Origin: Nitrososphaerota archaeon
GTDB taxonomy: Archaea > Thermoproteota > Nitrososphaeria > Nitrososphaerales > Nitrosopumilaceae
Direction of reading: 5' to 3'
NCBI GenBank assembly: GCA_016126025.1
Contig: JAEFDA010000080.1
Span: 1 to 13,343 of the forward strand
Length of the DNA stretch: 13,343 bases
The notes under the pieces were generated by a model. That model saw only the letters and a list, made by a program, of their open reading frames with translations. It searched no databases and was not told where the DNA came from. Within the stretch, counting starts at the first letter, position 1; the number at the start of each line of letters is the position of its first letter. This document shows positions 6,320 to 12,669 of the stretch, piece by piece. The position numbers and the translations under genes are program-made.

Positions 6320-7344
6320 ACGCTGCGTCGTATGGTGTCGGCCAGCTCCTCGTCCAGCGCTATGGTATCGCGCACCGGCCCCACTATCCCGGCCACCTCG
6401 GCGCCCACCATCCTCTTTAGGTCGGCGGGGTGGAGCCCCCCTTTGGCAAAGTCCCGCTCCACCTCATCATACCCATAGTATGTGGCGTCGCCGCCGAACC
6501 TCTCGGGGCGCTCCACGGTAATGCGGTCCTTTTCGTGGAATACTATCTGGCGGCACATCTCCAGTACGGGGTTCTGCGACACGCTGCCGGCCTCACACCA
6601 GGCTCTGGATATCTTTTTTTTGATCTGCTCGTCGGCGTCGTGCATCAGTATCCCCGAGTTGGGGTCGGACTTGCTCATCTTGGTCCCCGATTCTGTGGGG
6701 GCCGAGAGCCCCGGCAGCAGGGAGTGGTGTATGGCGACGGGCACCTTCCAGCCCATCTTGGGGAATATCTCCCGGACCAGCATGTGTATCTTGCGCTGAT
6801 CCATTCCCGAATGCACTATGTCCAGGTCCAGCGAGTGTATGTCGGCGGCCTGCATGGGCGGGTACAGGAGCTTGGCCAGGTCCAGCGAGTCGGTCTCGGA
6901 GCGACCCATTATGGTGAGGGACCTCTTGGTGCGGGCCAGGGACATGTGCTTGGCGAACCGCACGAACTCCTCCCAGTATGTGGGGCTCTGCGCGTACAGG
7001 TCCGAGCCCAGCACGATGCGGGCCTCCGGGCAGACGGCGCCGAACGCCCGGCGGTAGTATCCGGCCACCTTGGATATGGTCTCCCAGTCGCCCCCCAGCT
7101 TGTCGTTTATGACGGTGTGCCAGTCGGCCAGGAATATGGTGCACCGGACGCCGGCCCGGGCCATGTCGTTCACCTTGAAGCCGGTGCTGATCAGGCTGCC
7201 CAGGTGCAGGAACCCCGATATCTCCAGCCCTATGTAGTGGTTCGGGGAGTCGTTCGTCTCAAAGAGGCCGCGGAGCTCCTCCTCGGTGACGGCCTCCTCG
7301 GTGGGGGGCTTCATGATCAGGGAGACCTTCTCGTCGGCGTCCAT
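6316..7344 (-). CDS. tyrS: Tyrosyl-tRNA synthetase, archaeal type
   Basis: Charges tRNA-Tyr. This is a class I synthetase of 342 aa. It shows the N-terminal tyrosine-pocket Tyr37 (HYIGLE) and a HIGH-equivalent motif HLGS at 47-50 in SGFLHLGS. LLYPPMQAADIHSLDLD and GMDQRKIHML form the Tyr/ATP site, KMSKS is at 222-226 followed by DPNS, and a short archaeal anticodon-binding region has ERFGGD and LHPADLKR. The GMDQRKIH and LHPADLK segments fit archaeal TyrRS better than TrpRS. The fourth HIGH residue is Ser instead of His, a tolerated position. ATG 7344 is used because the TATA box lies at 7371-7376; the in-frame TTG at 7365 would fall in the promoter region. The upstream membrane-protein gene is on the same strand 25 bases away and could read through. 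The 3' end overlaps convergent cbiH. Confidence 0.93.
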   Translation of the reverse strand: MDADEKVSLIMKPPTEEAVTEEELRGLFETNDSPNHYIGLEISGFLHLGSLISTGFKVNDMARAGVRCTIFLADWHTVINDKLGGDWETISKVAGYYRRAFGAVCPEARIVLGSDLYAQSPTYWEEFVRFAKHMSLARTKRSLTIMGRSETDSLDLAKLLYPPMQAADIHSLDLDIVHSGMDQRKIHMLVREIFPKMGWKVPVAIHHSLLPGLSAPTESGTKMSKSDPNSGILMHDADEQIKKKISRAWCEAGSVSQNPVLEMCRQIVFHEKDRITVERPERFGGDATYYGYDEVERDFAKGGLHPADLKRMVGAEVAGIVGPVRDTIALDEELADTIRRSV

Positions 7345-7369
7345 CGGAGGGGCGCCGCCCCACAAAAGC

Positions 7370-7924
7370 CTATAAACGCTTGCGGGGCCGGGTGCTCAGG
7401 TACAGGGCGTGCCCGCTGATTATGAAGGCCGCCAGGAATATCTTGGTGGCAAATACCAGGTTCCAGGGGGCGTTCGGATCCGGATACGCTATCGACAGCC
7501 GGTCTATGTCCGGGGTGGCGCCGCCGGCCATGCCCGCCGTTATGGCCGCGTTGAGCACGGTAAAGTTGTAGAGCACCTCGTACAGCGATATTATCACAAA
7601 GCCCAGCAGCATCAGCTGCAGCAGGGCCATCCGGCGCCCGGGTATCTTGCCGGCCACCGTCCTCTTCCAGCCTATGCGGGAGACGCAGTACCACCCTATT
7701 ATGCTGGAGAAGAAGAGCCAGCTGGAGAGGCGCGCAAAGTTCTCGAAGGGGATGGCGGTGTTGTGGACGACCTCGCCCATGACGTACGTGCCGTTCTCCA
7801 GCCATTCGGCGGTGGTGGCCCAGATCCCGAACGCGGTTATCCCCACCATGATGGCGGCGCTGGTATAGAATATGTACAGGAATACCCTGTAGGAGCCGTC
7901 GGTCTTCTCCAGGTGCTCTGCCAC
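7370..7924 (-). CDS. Four-helix integral membrane protein, function unknown
   Basis: From GTG 7924 the product is 184 aa with four predicted transmembrane segments, at about residues 14-35, 64-82, 100-123 and 155-175. It has a basic C-terminal tail (TRPRKRL). The loop between helices 1 and 2 is polar (TTAEWLENGTYVMGEVVHNT). Helix 3 carries an intramembrane Glu (E116 in SLYEVLYNF), which could matter for transport or assembly. I do not recognise the family. GTG 7924 is chosen because TATAAA at 7948-7953 is centred 26.5 bases upstream. The frame stays open to 8239, but that extension is low-complexity Pro/Arg/Gly sequence and would bury the promoter. Its TAG stop falls inside the TATA box of tyrS, so the two units are tightly packed and partial cotranscription is plausible. 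Confidence 0.75.
   Translation of the reverse strand: MAEHLEKTDGSYRVFLYIFYTSAAIMVGITAFGIWATTAEWLENGTYVMGEVVHNTAIPFENFARLSSWLFFSSIIGWYCVSRIGWKRTVAGKIPGRRMALLQLMLLGFVIISLYEVLYNFTVLNAAITAGMAGGATPDIDRLSIAYPDPNAPWNLVFATKIFLAAFIISGHALYLSTRPRKRL
7371..7376 (-). promoter_or_regulatory. TATA box of tyrS
   Basis: On the minus strand TTTATA (part of GTTTATAG) is centred 29.5 bases before ATG 7344. The TAG stop of the preceding gene (7370-7372) overlaps it. Confidence 0.65.
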
Positions 7925-7947
7925 GCCCCCGCGCCGCGCGATTTCAG

Positions 7948-7953
7948 TATAAA
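7948..7953 (-). promoter_or_regulatory. TATA box of the membrane-protein gene
   Basis: Minus-strand TTTATA within CCTTTATACTGAAAT stands out as a short AT-rich island in very GC-rich DNA. It is centred 26.5 bases before GTG 7924. Confidence 0.7.
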
Positions 7954-8000
7954 GGTGGCGGGGGGACGGGAACTGCGGGTTGGTGCGCCGGACCATTCCG

Positions 8001-8225
8001 GGCGGGCCCGCGGGCGCCGAAAGGGGCCACAGATGTATCGGCCTGAACGCCGCCCCCGCATGCGGTGGACCCCCGCGGCCCTCGGGCGGGCAGCGGCCCC
8101 ACTCAGGCGTGGGCCGTACAGGATCCGGACCGTACGCCGAACCGGGCCCGAACGAGGGCCCGGATGCCGCCGACCGGCGGCGCGACGGCGCAGAGCCGTC
8201 ATGCGGCGCCGGGCATACGCGCCGC
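8001..8225. other. GC-rich non-coding region with tandem hairpins
   Basis: This occupies most of the 364-base gap between the membrane-protein promoter and the dUTPase stop. Four perfect stem-loops follow each other with exactly two bases between them: 8142-8163 (8 bp), 8166-8181 (6 bp), 8184-8200 (6 bp) and 8203-8225 (7 bp). Before them come the palindromes GCGGGCCCGC (8002-8011) and CCGCATGCGG (8056-8065), and a GAAA-capped stem with one mismatch (8013-8028). Reading frames through it give Pro/Arg/Gly-rich sequence that does not look like protein. It could be a structured RNA on either strand, the 3' untranslated end of the dUTPase transcript, or simply GC-rich DNA that folds by chance. Confidence 0.35.
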
Positions 8226-8317
8226 AGGCCATGCGGCAAGTGTACTAGGCACTGGGCATATCCGTACCTGCCGGACGATACCGCCCCGGCGTGGCCGGTG
8301 CATACCCGACAATCACA

Positions 8318-8647
8318 TCAGTAGCCGGAGCGCTGCCGCTCCTTGTTGACGGCGTTCTTGCGGGTGTACTCCTCCAGTATGTCGTCGGGGGTCATGCCCA
8401 GCTCCATGGACGCCTGTATCACGAAATGCCATATGTCTATGAGCTCCTCGCGGGCATCCTCCGACGGGAGCGGGCGGGCGCTCTTCCACCACTTCCAGTT
8501 GGTCAGCCGCTGCAGCTCGACGGCCTCGTGTATGATGGCCGTGCACAGCGCCGAGATCCGCCCTTCTGTATCAGATGGGTACCTGCCCGGTGGCATGATC
8601 CCGGCCAGCTCGCGCTGCATCCGGAATATCTCCTCCAGCCGGTCCAC
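8318..8647 (-). CDS. Dimeric dUTPase / MazG-fold nucleotide pyrophosphatase
   Basis: An all-alpha NTP pyrophosphatase of 109 aa, probably hydrolysing dUTP (or another non-canonical NTP) to the monophosphate and keeping uracil out of DNA. Visible features are an N-terminal helix (DRLEEIFRMQREL) and the first metal motif E41-x-x-E44 in HEAVEL. Next come an aromatic stretch N-W-K-W-W-K (50-55), the second metal motif E68-x-x-D71 in EELIDIWHF, and a C-terminal N-K-x-R-Q-x-x-G-Y ending (101-109), which is characteristic of the dimeric dUTPase group. GTG 8647 is chosen because a TATA-like element at 8672-8677 is 27.5 bases upstream and homologous-looking sequence begins there. The open frame to 8755 adds unconvincing residues. 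The exact substrate is uncertain between dUTPase and a general MazG-like enzyme. Confidence 0.8.
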   Translation of the reverse strand: MDRLEEIFRMQRELAGIMPPGRYPSDTEGRISALCTAIIHEAVELQRLTNWKWWKSARPLPSEDAREELIDIWHFVIQASMELGMTPDDILEEYTRKNAVNKERQRSGY

Positions 8648-8671
8648 GGCGGGCGCGCCGGAACCCTCCCG

Positions 8672-8677
8672 TAATAG
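8672..8677 (-). promoter_or_regulatory. TATA-like element of the dUTPase-like gene
   Basis: Minus-strand CTATTA (in ACACTATTAC) is centred 27.5 bases before GTG 8647. The divergent gap 8648-8963 (316 bases) holds this element and the one at 8934; I see nothing else convincing in it. Confidence 0.55.
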
Positions 8678-8933
8678 TGTTGGTGCGGGTGGCTCCCTGT
8701 ATTGTGACAGAACCGCGCCCGCTCCCCTTGTACGCCGCCCGCCTATGGATGCCAACCTCCCTCAAGCCGGGGTCATCAGCCCTTATGGTTTCATGCGCCG
8801 TCTTGTCATGGAACACTCTGGGAGAGTTTGGCGGTTGCCCATGCCGGGCGACCGGCGCAGCCGCTCTCGTAGTGCGTGAAAGGTCCTTCAGGCTGTTGTG
8901 CAGGCCCAATTTCGAGCCGATATACGAAACAAG

Positions 8934-8939
8934 TAAATA
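8934..8939 (+). promoter_or_regulatory. TATA box of the substrate-binding protein gene
   Basis: TAAATA in AAGTAAATACTATACGG is centred 27.5 bases before ATG 8964. An alternative TATACG at 8921-8926 would instead fit ATG 8949 (25.5 bases), so the start is not fully settled. Confidence 0.6.
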
Positions 8940-8963
8940 CTATACGGTATGATACACGCCAAT

Positions 8964-10157
8964 ATGAACACAAACATAGTTTTAGCCGCCGTAGCCGCGT
9001 GCGTTGCAAGCCTTGCAACGGGTGCGGCGCATGCCGAGATACCTGATGAGGTTGTGGTAGGCGGCATATTCGACATCACGGGCAGCTGGGCCGCCGAGGG
9101 CGAAGCTAGCAAGAACGCGGCGGTGCAGGCTGTCGCCGACTTTAACGACTACTTGGACGGAATAGGCGCCGACTGGCGCATGACCATGAAGGTGGAAGAC
9201 GCTCAGGCTCAAGGGAGTGTGGCGTTTGACAAGATTACAGCGCTCCGCGGGACCGGCGTCAACTTGATGCTGGGCATGGGGTTCAGCTCGCACATCACCG
9301 TGGCTGCAAGCTACATAGAGCAAAACAACATACTGGTAATATCGCATGCTTCCCAAGCGTTAAACTTGGCCACGGATGACTCCGTATTCCGGCTTGTGCC
9401 CAACGACGGCAACCAGGCGTTCGCCATAGACGCCATGCTGGATGACGCAAACATAGAGGTGCTGGTGCTCGTCACCCGCGCCGACGCGTGGGGGGACGGC
9501 CTACGCAACTCCATGACCGAAATGTTCAACGGGACTGTGGTGGAGGGCATCCGCTACGACGTCCCCGCAAAAGACCTTTCAGCAGAGGTGGGAGTGCTGG
9601 ACCAGCAAGTGGGCGAGCTTATCGACCAGTATGGGGCCGACAAGATTGGCGTCCTGTTCGTGGGCGTCGACGAGTTCCTGCTGATGATAGAGCAGATGGC
9701 ATTCTACGAGAACGTGAAGGATGTGCGGTGGTTCGGAAGCAATACCCAAGGACAGAACGCGGAGTTGACTCAGAATGAGAGTGCCTTGGAGTTCGTCGAG
9801 GCGACCATGTTTACAGCCACCCGGCAGCAGCTTGGTATGACCAACCACATCACTACGCACGTAGACACGTTCATGGACGACATGTACGGATACGACCCCA
9901 CTACATACACCTATGCGGCGTACGATTCTGTGTGGCTGCTGGGAACCGCAATACTACAGGCCGGCTCCACGGATGCCGACACGCTGACGGCCGCCATACC
10001 CTTGGTGGCCCAGCACATGATCGGCGCCGCCGGGCAACTCTTGCTGACCGAACACGGAGACTTGGTCCCTGCCGCGTATGATATACGGCAGATCCGGGAC
10101 GGGGAATGGACGGACATCGCCGTATACGACCCCGCAACGCGGTCCATAGTGCGCTAG
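8964..10157 (+). CDS. Secreted type-I periplasmic-binding-fold protein (LivJ-like)
   Basis: The 397-aa product has a signal peptide (hydrophobic core after MNTN, cleavage after ...GAAHA near residue 24), followed by a branched-chain amino-acid/amide-type receptor domain. The mature start VGGIFDITGSWAAEGEASKNA is the typical first strand and ligand loop of this family. GTGVNLMLGMGFSSHI, ILVISHASQA, FRLVPNDGNQAFAI, VLVLVTRADAWGDG and a late VRWFGSN strand follow in the usual order of the two-lobe fold. No permease or ATPase is nearby, so it is an orphan receptor: it could serve a distant transporter or act in sensing. A relaxed lipobox-like V-A-A-C sits at residues 10-13, but hydrophobic sequence continues past it, so lipidation is doubtful. 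ATG 8949 is an alternative start adding five residues. Codon use looks less GC3-rich than in neighbours. A strong T-run follows at 10161. Confidence 0.88.
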   Translation: MNTNIVLAAVAACVASLATGAAHAEIPDEVVVGGIFDITGSWAAEGEASKNAAVQAVADFNDYLDGIGADWRMTMKVEDAQAQGSVAFDKITALRGTGVNLMLGMGFSSHITVAASYIEQNNILVISHASQALNLATDDSVFRLVPNDGNQAFAIDAMLDDANIEVLVLVTRADAWGDGLRNSMTEMFNGTVVEGIRYDVPAKDLSAEVGVLDQQVGELIDQYGADKIGVLFVGVDEFLLMIEQMAFYENVKDVRWFGSNTQGQNAELTQNESALEFVEATMFTATRQQLGMTNHITTHVDTFMDDMYGYDPTTYTYAAYDSVWLLGTAILQAGSTDADTLTAAIPLVAQHMIGAAGQLLLTEHGDLVPAAYDIRQIRDGEWTDIAVYDPATRSIVR

Positions 10158-10160
10158 ATA

Positions 10161-10167
10161 TTTTTTT
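10161..10167 (+). terminator. T-run terminator after the binding-protein gene
   Basis: Seven consecutive T residues begin four bases after the TAG stop, within GATATTTTTTTAATCG. The rest of the gap to 10510 (about 340 bases) contains no gene, promoter or clear terminator for the convergent kinase gene that I can support. Confidence 0.7.
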
Positions 10168-10510
10168 AATCGCCTGAGACGGGGTCCCTTCCACAAGAAC
10201 AGTGGATGATCTAAATGCCTCAGATCCGGGCCGCAACCATGGACACCAAGCCCAGGACGCTGAGGGGATGGGTATTGCATACGGGGGCTCCCGACTTCGA
10301 TGCCGCCCGATCCGCAGCGCGAGCGGGACAGGCCCTGCATCAGGCGGCATGCGGGACGGGGGGCGGCGGAACCGGGATCCTCGAGGCAGTAATACCATGG
10401 GCATCCTCATTCCGGCGTGGTTCGGCGCCCGTCCCCTCGCATGGCCGGCCCCGCGCCCGCCCCGGACAGCCGGTGGTCCATTTCACATATGGGCGGATAC
10501 GGAGTGCGCG

Positions 10511-11404
10511 CTACCCGCATACCATGGAGCGGTACTCCCGTACGCGCCCCTCCACCGTACCGTCGGGGGGTTCGGTCAGCCCCGCCGTCCCCGCCCGCTC
10601 CACGGCGAACGAGCCCATCACGTTCCCGTACATGCAGGCGCGCCTCAGGGAGGGCAGGTCAGTTCGGCCGTCCGACGCCAAATGTCCCATCATCGCCCCG
10701 GCGAACGCGTCGCCGGCCCCGGTGGGGTCTGCCACCGCGTCCAGCGGGTAGGCGGGCAGCGGGAACGCTTGGCCGCCGCTGAAGAGGATGGACCCGTGCT
10801 CGCCCTTCTTTATGATCACATGTCTGGCGCCCCACTCGGATATGTCCCGGGCGCACCGCACCAAATTGTACACGCCGGTCAGCTCCCTGGCCTCGGTGTC
10901 GTTGATTATTACGGCGTCCACCGAGCCCAGAACCCGCACCACGTCGTCCCGCTTGTTTTGTATCCAGTGGCCGATGGTGTCGCACATCACAAATTCGGGG
11001 CCGTCGAACTGCTCCAGGACGCGCAGCTGCTGGACGGGATCCTCGTTGGCCAGGTAGACAAACTCCGAGCCCCTGTACCCCTCCGGGACGCGGGGCGCGT
11101 ACCCCTCCGGGACGTTGGGCTCCACCCTGATGTCCTCCCTGGTCTGGAAGTCGTCCAGGTACCTGGCCTCGTACCGGAAGGTCATGCCGTCCATTCCCCC
11201 CAGCCCCCCGGTGTCCATCATGCCGTCCAGCATTCTGACGTGCGACTCGGGCAGGTCCCCTCCCCCCCGGGCCACCAGGTTGGGCCTGGTGAAGCGGCTG
11301 GCCGAGATCGCCGCGTATACGGAGGAGCCCCCCAGACCGTCTGTGTACGTGCCCGCGGGGGTGTGTATGGTGTCCAGCACCACGGACCCGAATACGGTGA
11401 GCAT
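10511..11404 (-). CDS. PfkB-family carbohydrate/nucleoside kinase
   Basis: A 297-aa ribokinase-fold kinase that transfers phosphate from ATP (or possibly ADP) to a sugar or nucleoside hydroxyl. The N-terminus shows the substrate-site strand LTVFGSVVLDTI and the di-glycine GGSSVYAAISASRF. The centre has FVMCDTIGHWIQNK and VIINDTEAREL. The C-terminal signature DPTGAGDAFAGAM includes the anion hole GAGD at 229-232 with Asp232 as catalytic base. Full length and all key motifs suggest an active enzyme. The substrate is not readable: ribokinase-like, fructose-like and nucleoside kinases all share these motifs. ATG 11404 lies 28.5 bases downstream of TATAAA at 11430-11435, so it has its own promoter even though a zinc-ribbon gene lies just upstream on the same strand. 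Confidence 0.9.
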   Translation of the reverse strand: MLTVFGSVVLDTIHTPAGTYTDGLGGSSVYAAISASRFTRPNLVARGGGDLPESHVRMLDGMMDTGGLGGMDGMTFRYEARYLDDFQTREDIRVEPNVPEGYAPRVPEGYRGSEFVYLANEDPVQQLRVLEQFDGPEFVMCDTIGHWIQNKRDDVVRVLGSVDAVIINDTEARELTGVYNLVRCARDISEWGARHVIIKKGEHGSILFSGGQAFPLPAYPLDAVADPTGAGDAFAGAMMGHLASDGRTDLPSLRRACMYGNVMGSFAVERAGTAGLTEPPDGTVEGRVREYRSMVCG

Positions 11405-11429
11405 ATCCGGCCGCTCCCCGGCGCCGCTC

Positions 11430-11435
11430 TATAAA
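11430..11435 (-). promoter_or_regulatory. TATA box of the PfkB kinase gene
   Basis: Minus-strand TTTATA (in GGTTTATAGAG) is centred 28.5 bases before ATG 11404. It sits in the 43-base gap after the zinc-ribbon gene. Confidence 0.7.
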
Positions 11436-11447
11436 CCACACCGCCCG

Positions 11448-11627
11448 CTAGCCCACGCCGCAGGTCTCGCACCGCTCGAAGGTGTCGCCCTCCAGATGGT
11501 CGAAGTGCGCCCCGCACTCGCGGCAGGTGTGGTGCATGTCGTAGTAGCCGTCCGGCTCCACGTCCCCCACGCGCCTGGACTCCAGAAGGCCGCTCCCGCA
11601 TACGATGCAGCGGCATCCGCACTCCAT
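11448..11627 (-). CDS. Small zinc-ribbon protein (59 aa), function unknown
   Basis: From ATG 11627 the product is 59 aa with eight cysteines, at 3, 5, 7, 10, 35, 38, 53 and 56. C7-x-x-C10 with C35-x-x-C38 would form a classical zinc ribbon, and C53-x-x-C56 with the N-terminal pair C3/C5 could hold a second zinc. A His-rich turn (MHHTC) precedes the second knuckle. I do not recognise a specific family; such mini zinc ribbons in archaea are often nucleic-acid or protein adaptors, which is only a guess here. The frame is open to 11699, but ATG 11627 is 25.5 bases from the centre of the palindromic TATA box at 11649-11656, and the Cys-rich sequence starts right there. It is divergent from the 52-aa Cys-rich gene and upstream of the PfkB kinase gene on the same strand. 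Confidence 0.75.
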   Translation of the reverse strand: MECGCRCIVCGSGLLESRRVGDVEPDGYYDMHHTCRECGAHFDHLEGDTFERCETCGVG

Positions 11628-11648
11628 GGCATGCCGCCCTGAAATGCT

Positions 11649-11656
11649 ATAATTAT
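11649..11656. promoter_or_regulatory. Palindromic TATA box shared by two divergent genes
   Basis: ATAATTAT is its own reverse complement. Its centre (11652.5) lies 25.5 bases from ATG 11627 on the minus strand and 24.5 bases from ATG 11677 on the plus strand. It is the only AT-rich element in the 49-base divergent gap, so one TBP site probably serves both leaderless genes. Confidence 0.7.
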
Positions 11657-11676
11657 GCGTGCCGCATACATATGCC

Positions 11677-11835
11677 ATGGGAGAGGAGGAGCGTATCATC
11701 CCCCTGGAGATCGACGACCACTACCGCATGTACGGCAAGGAGCCCTGGGAGGTCAGCTATACCACAAAGTGCACCCAGTGCGGTTCCCGGATAGACGAGT
11801 GGGGCTTCTGCTCGTGCGGATCCTGCGGCGAGTGA
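11677..11835 (+). CDS. Small Cys-rich protein (52 aa), function unknown
   Basis: A short ORF of 52 codons reads MGEEERIIPLEI, an acidic/aromatic middle (DDHYRMYGKEPWEVSY), then a Cys cluster with Cys at 32, 35, 45, 47 and 50. The knuckle C32-x-x-C35-G looks like half a zinc ribbon, and C-S-C-G-S-C is a compact second half. Support for it being real: it starts exactly 24.5 bases from a good TATA box, its amino-acid pattern is protein-like, and it pairs with a divergent zinc-ribbon gene of similar size. The family is not recognised. The last 79 bases overlap, antisense, the 3' end of the secreted-protein gene on the minus strand, so one or both 3' ends may be constrained or recently changed. 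Confidence 0.65.
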   Translation: MGEEERIIPLEIDDHYRMYGKEPWEVSYTTKCTQCGSRIDEWGFCSCGSCGE

Positions 11836-12668
11836 GCGGGCCCGGCAGCGGCCGCCACCATCACTATGGAGGGCACCGGAAACTCGTGTATCACGCTGGA
11901 GCCCACCAGCGTTATTACGCCGGGGTGCGGCGGCCTCATGTTCACCCAGGCGTGCGTGCCGTTGTTGTGGTACTCGTGGTACCAGACCCCCTCGCCGTCC
12001 AGGTACGCCCGGTAGGGGTCCCCCAGCATTTGGAGGGGTATTATGGCGGTGACCATCTCGCCGCCCCGCTCCACGGCAAAGTCGATGCTCATCGAGGCCT
12101 GGTTCAGCGTCACGGGGCCCACGGTGTCGTGGCTCCGCACGGCGACCACGAAGGTGTGGTCCCCCCACACTATGTCGTACTGCCAGAGCGGCTCGCCCAG
12201 CGTGAACTCCAGCCTCATCTGGCAGCCGTGGCACCGGATGCTCTCCCCTCCCAGGTGTATGGGGAGGTGGTTGGCGTATACGGTGTCTATCTCCTCGGGA
12301 AAGATAAAGCGCGTGGCATCCGGGTACAGAAAGTCCCACACCCACATGTTTTCCTCCTGGACCAAGACCCCCATCACCACGTACCGGACGGTGACCTCCG
12401 ACTCGGAGGGTCCTATGGATATGGTGTGGTTCTCCATCGTGTATGGTATGTGGTTGCCCTCCATATCCCGGACGGTGAGGCCGGTCACGTTCCCCCGGAC
12501 CAGCGGCAGCCATGCAGCCTCCTCGGAGCCCCGCACCGTGTGCACCACGCCCGCGTCGCTTCCCGCCTCCACGCTCACATCCAGGCTCTCCTGGAAGGCC
12601 GCCGTCTGCGCCATGGCCGCCGGCACGGCGAACAGCAGTATGAGCGACGCGGCGGCCGAATATATCAT
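11757..12668 (-). CDS. Secreted protein with CHGC motif, function unknown
   Basis: The 303-aa product has a strong signal peptide (hydrophobic core 4-18, cleavage after ...PAAMA at about residue 20). The mature part is beta-rich, with motifs such as VTVRYVVMGVL, WVWDFLYPDATRFIFP, a C146-H-G-C149 pair that could bind metal or form a disulfide, and WGDHTFVVAVRS. Near the C-terminus, HEFPVPSIVMVAAAAG (261-276) resembles a thaumarchaeal PEFG-type surface-sorting segment, but the hydrophobic run is short. The final 27 residues (Pro/His-rich) are essentially the antisense of the 52-aa gene, so the original stop may have been lost by an indel. ATG 12668 follows the cyclophilin stop with one base between, and no TATA box intervenes, so the two genes form an operon. 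No function is assigned. Confidence 0.8.
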   Translation of the reverse strand: MIYSAAASLILLFAVPAAMAQTAAFQESLDVSVEAGSDAGVVHTVRGSEEAAWLPLVRGNVTGLTVRDMEGNHIPYTMENHTISIGPSESEVTVRYVVMGVLVQEENMWVWDFLYPDATRFIFPEEIDTVYANHLPIHLGGESIRCHGCQMRLEFTLGEPLWQYDIVWGDHTFVVAVRSHDTVGPVTLNQASMSIDFAVERGGEMVTAIIPLQMLGDPYRAYLDGEGVWYHEYHNNGTHAWVNMRPPHPGVITLVGSSVIHEFPVPSIVMVAAAAGPAHSPQDPHEQKPHSSIREPHWVHFVV

Positions 12669-12669
12669 A

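Noticed and set aside
7925..8239. Membrane protein extended to 8239
   Set aside because: The extension is Pro/Arg/Gly-rich low-complexity translation of hairpin-rich DNA and contains the TATA box.
8001..8317. RNase P RNA or SRP RNA in the GC-rich hairpin region
   Set aside because: I could not find the conserved RNase P core or the SRP helix 8 motifs on either strand, so no family name is given.
10202..11434. 410-codon plus-strand ORF opposite the PfkB kinase
   Set aside because: It lies antisense to a kinase with all its motifs, its translation is repetitive and Pro/Arg/His-rich, and it has no promoter at the expected spacing.
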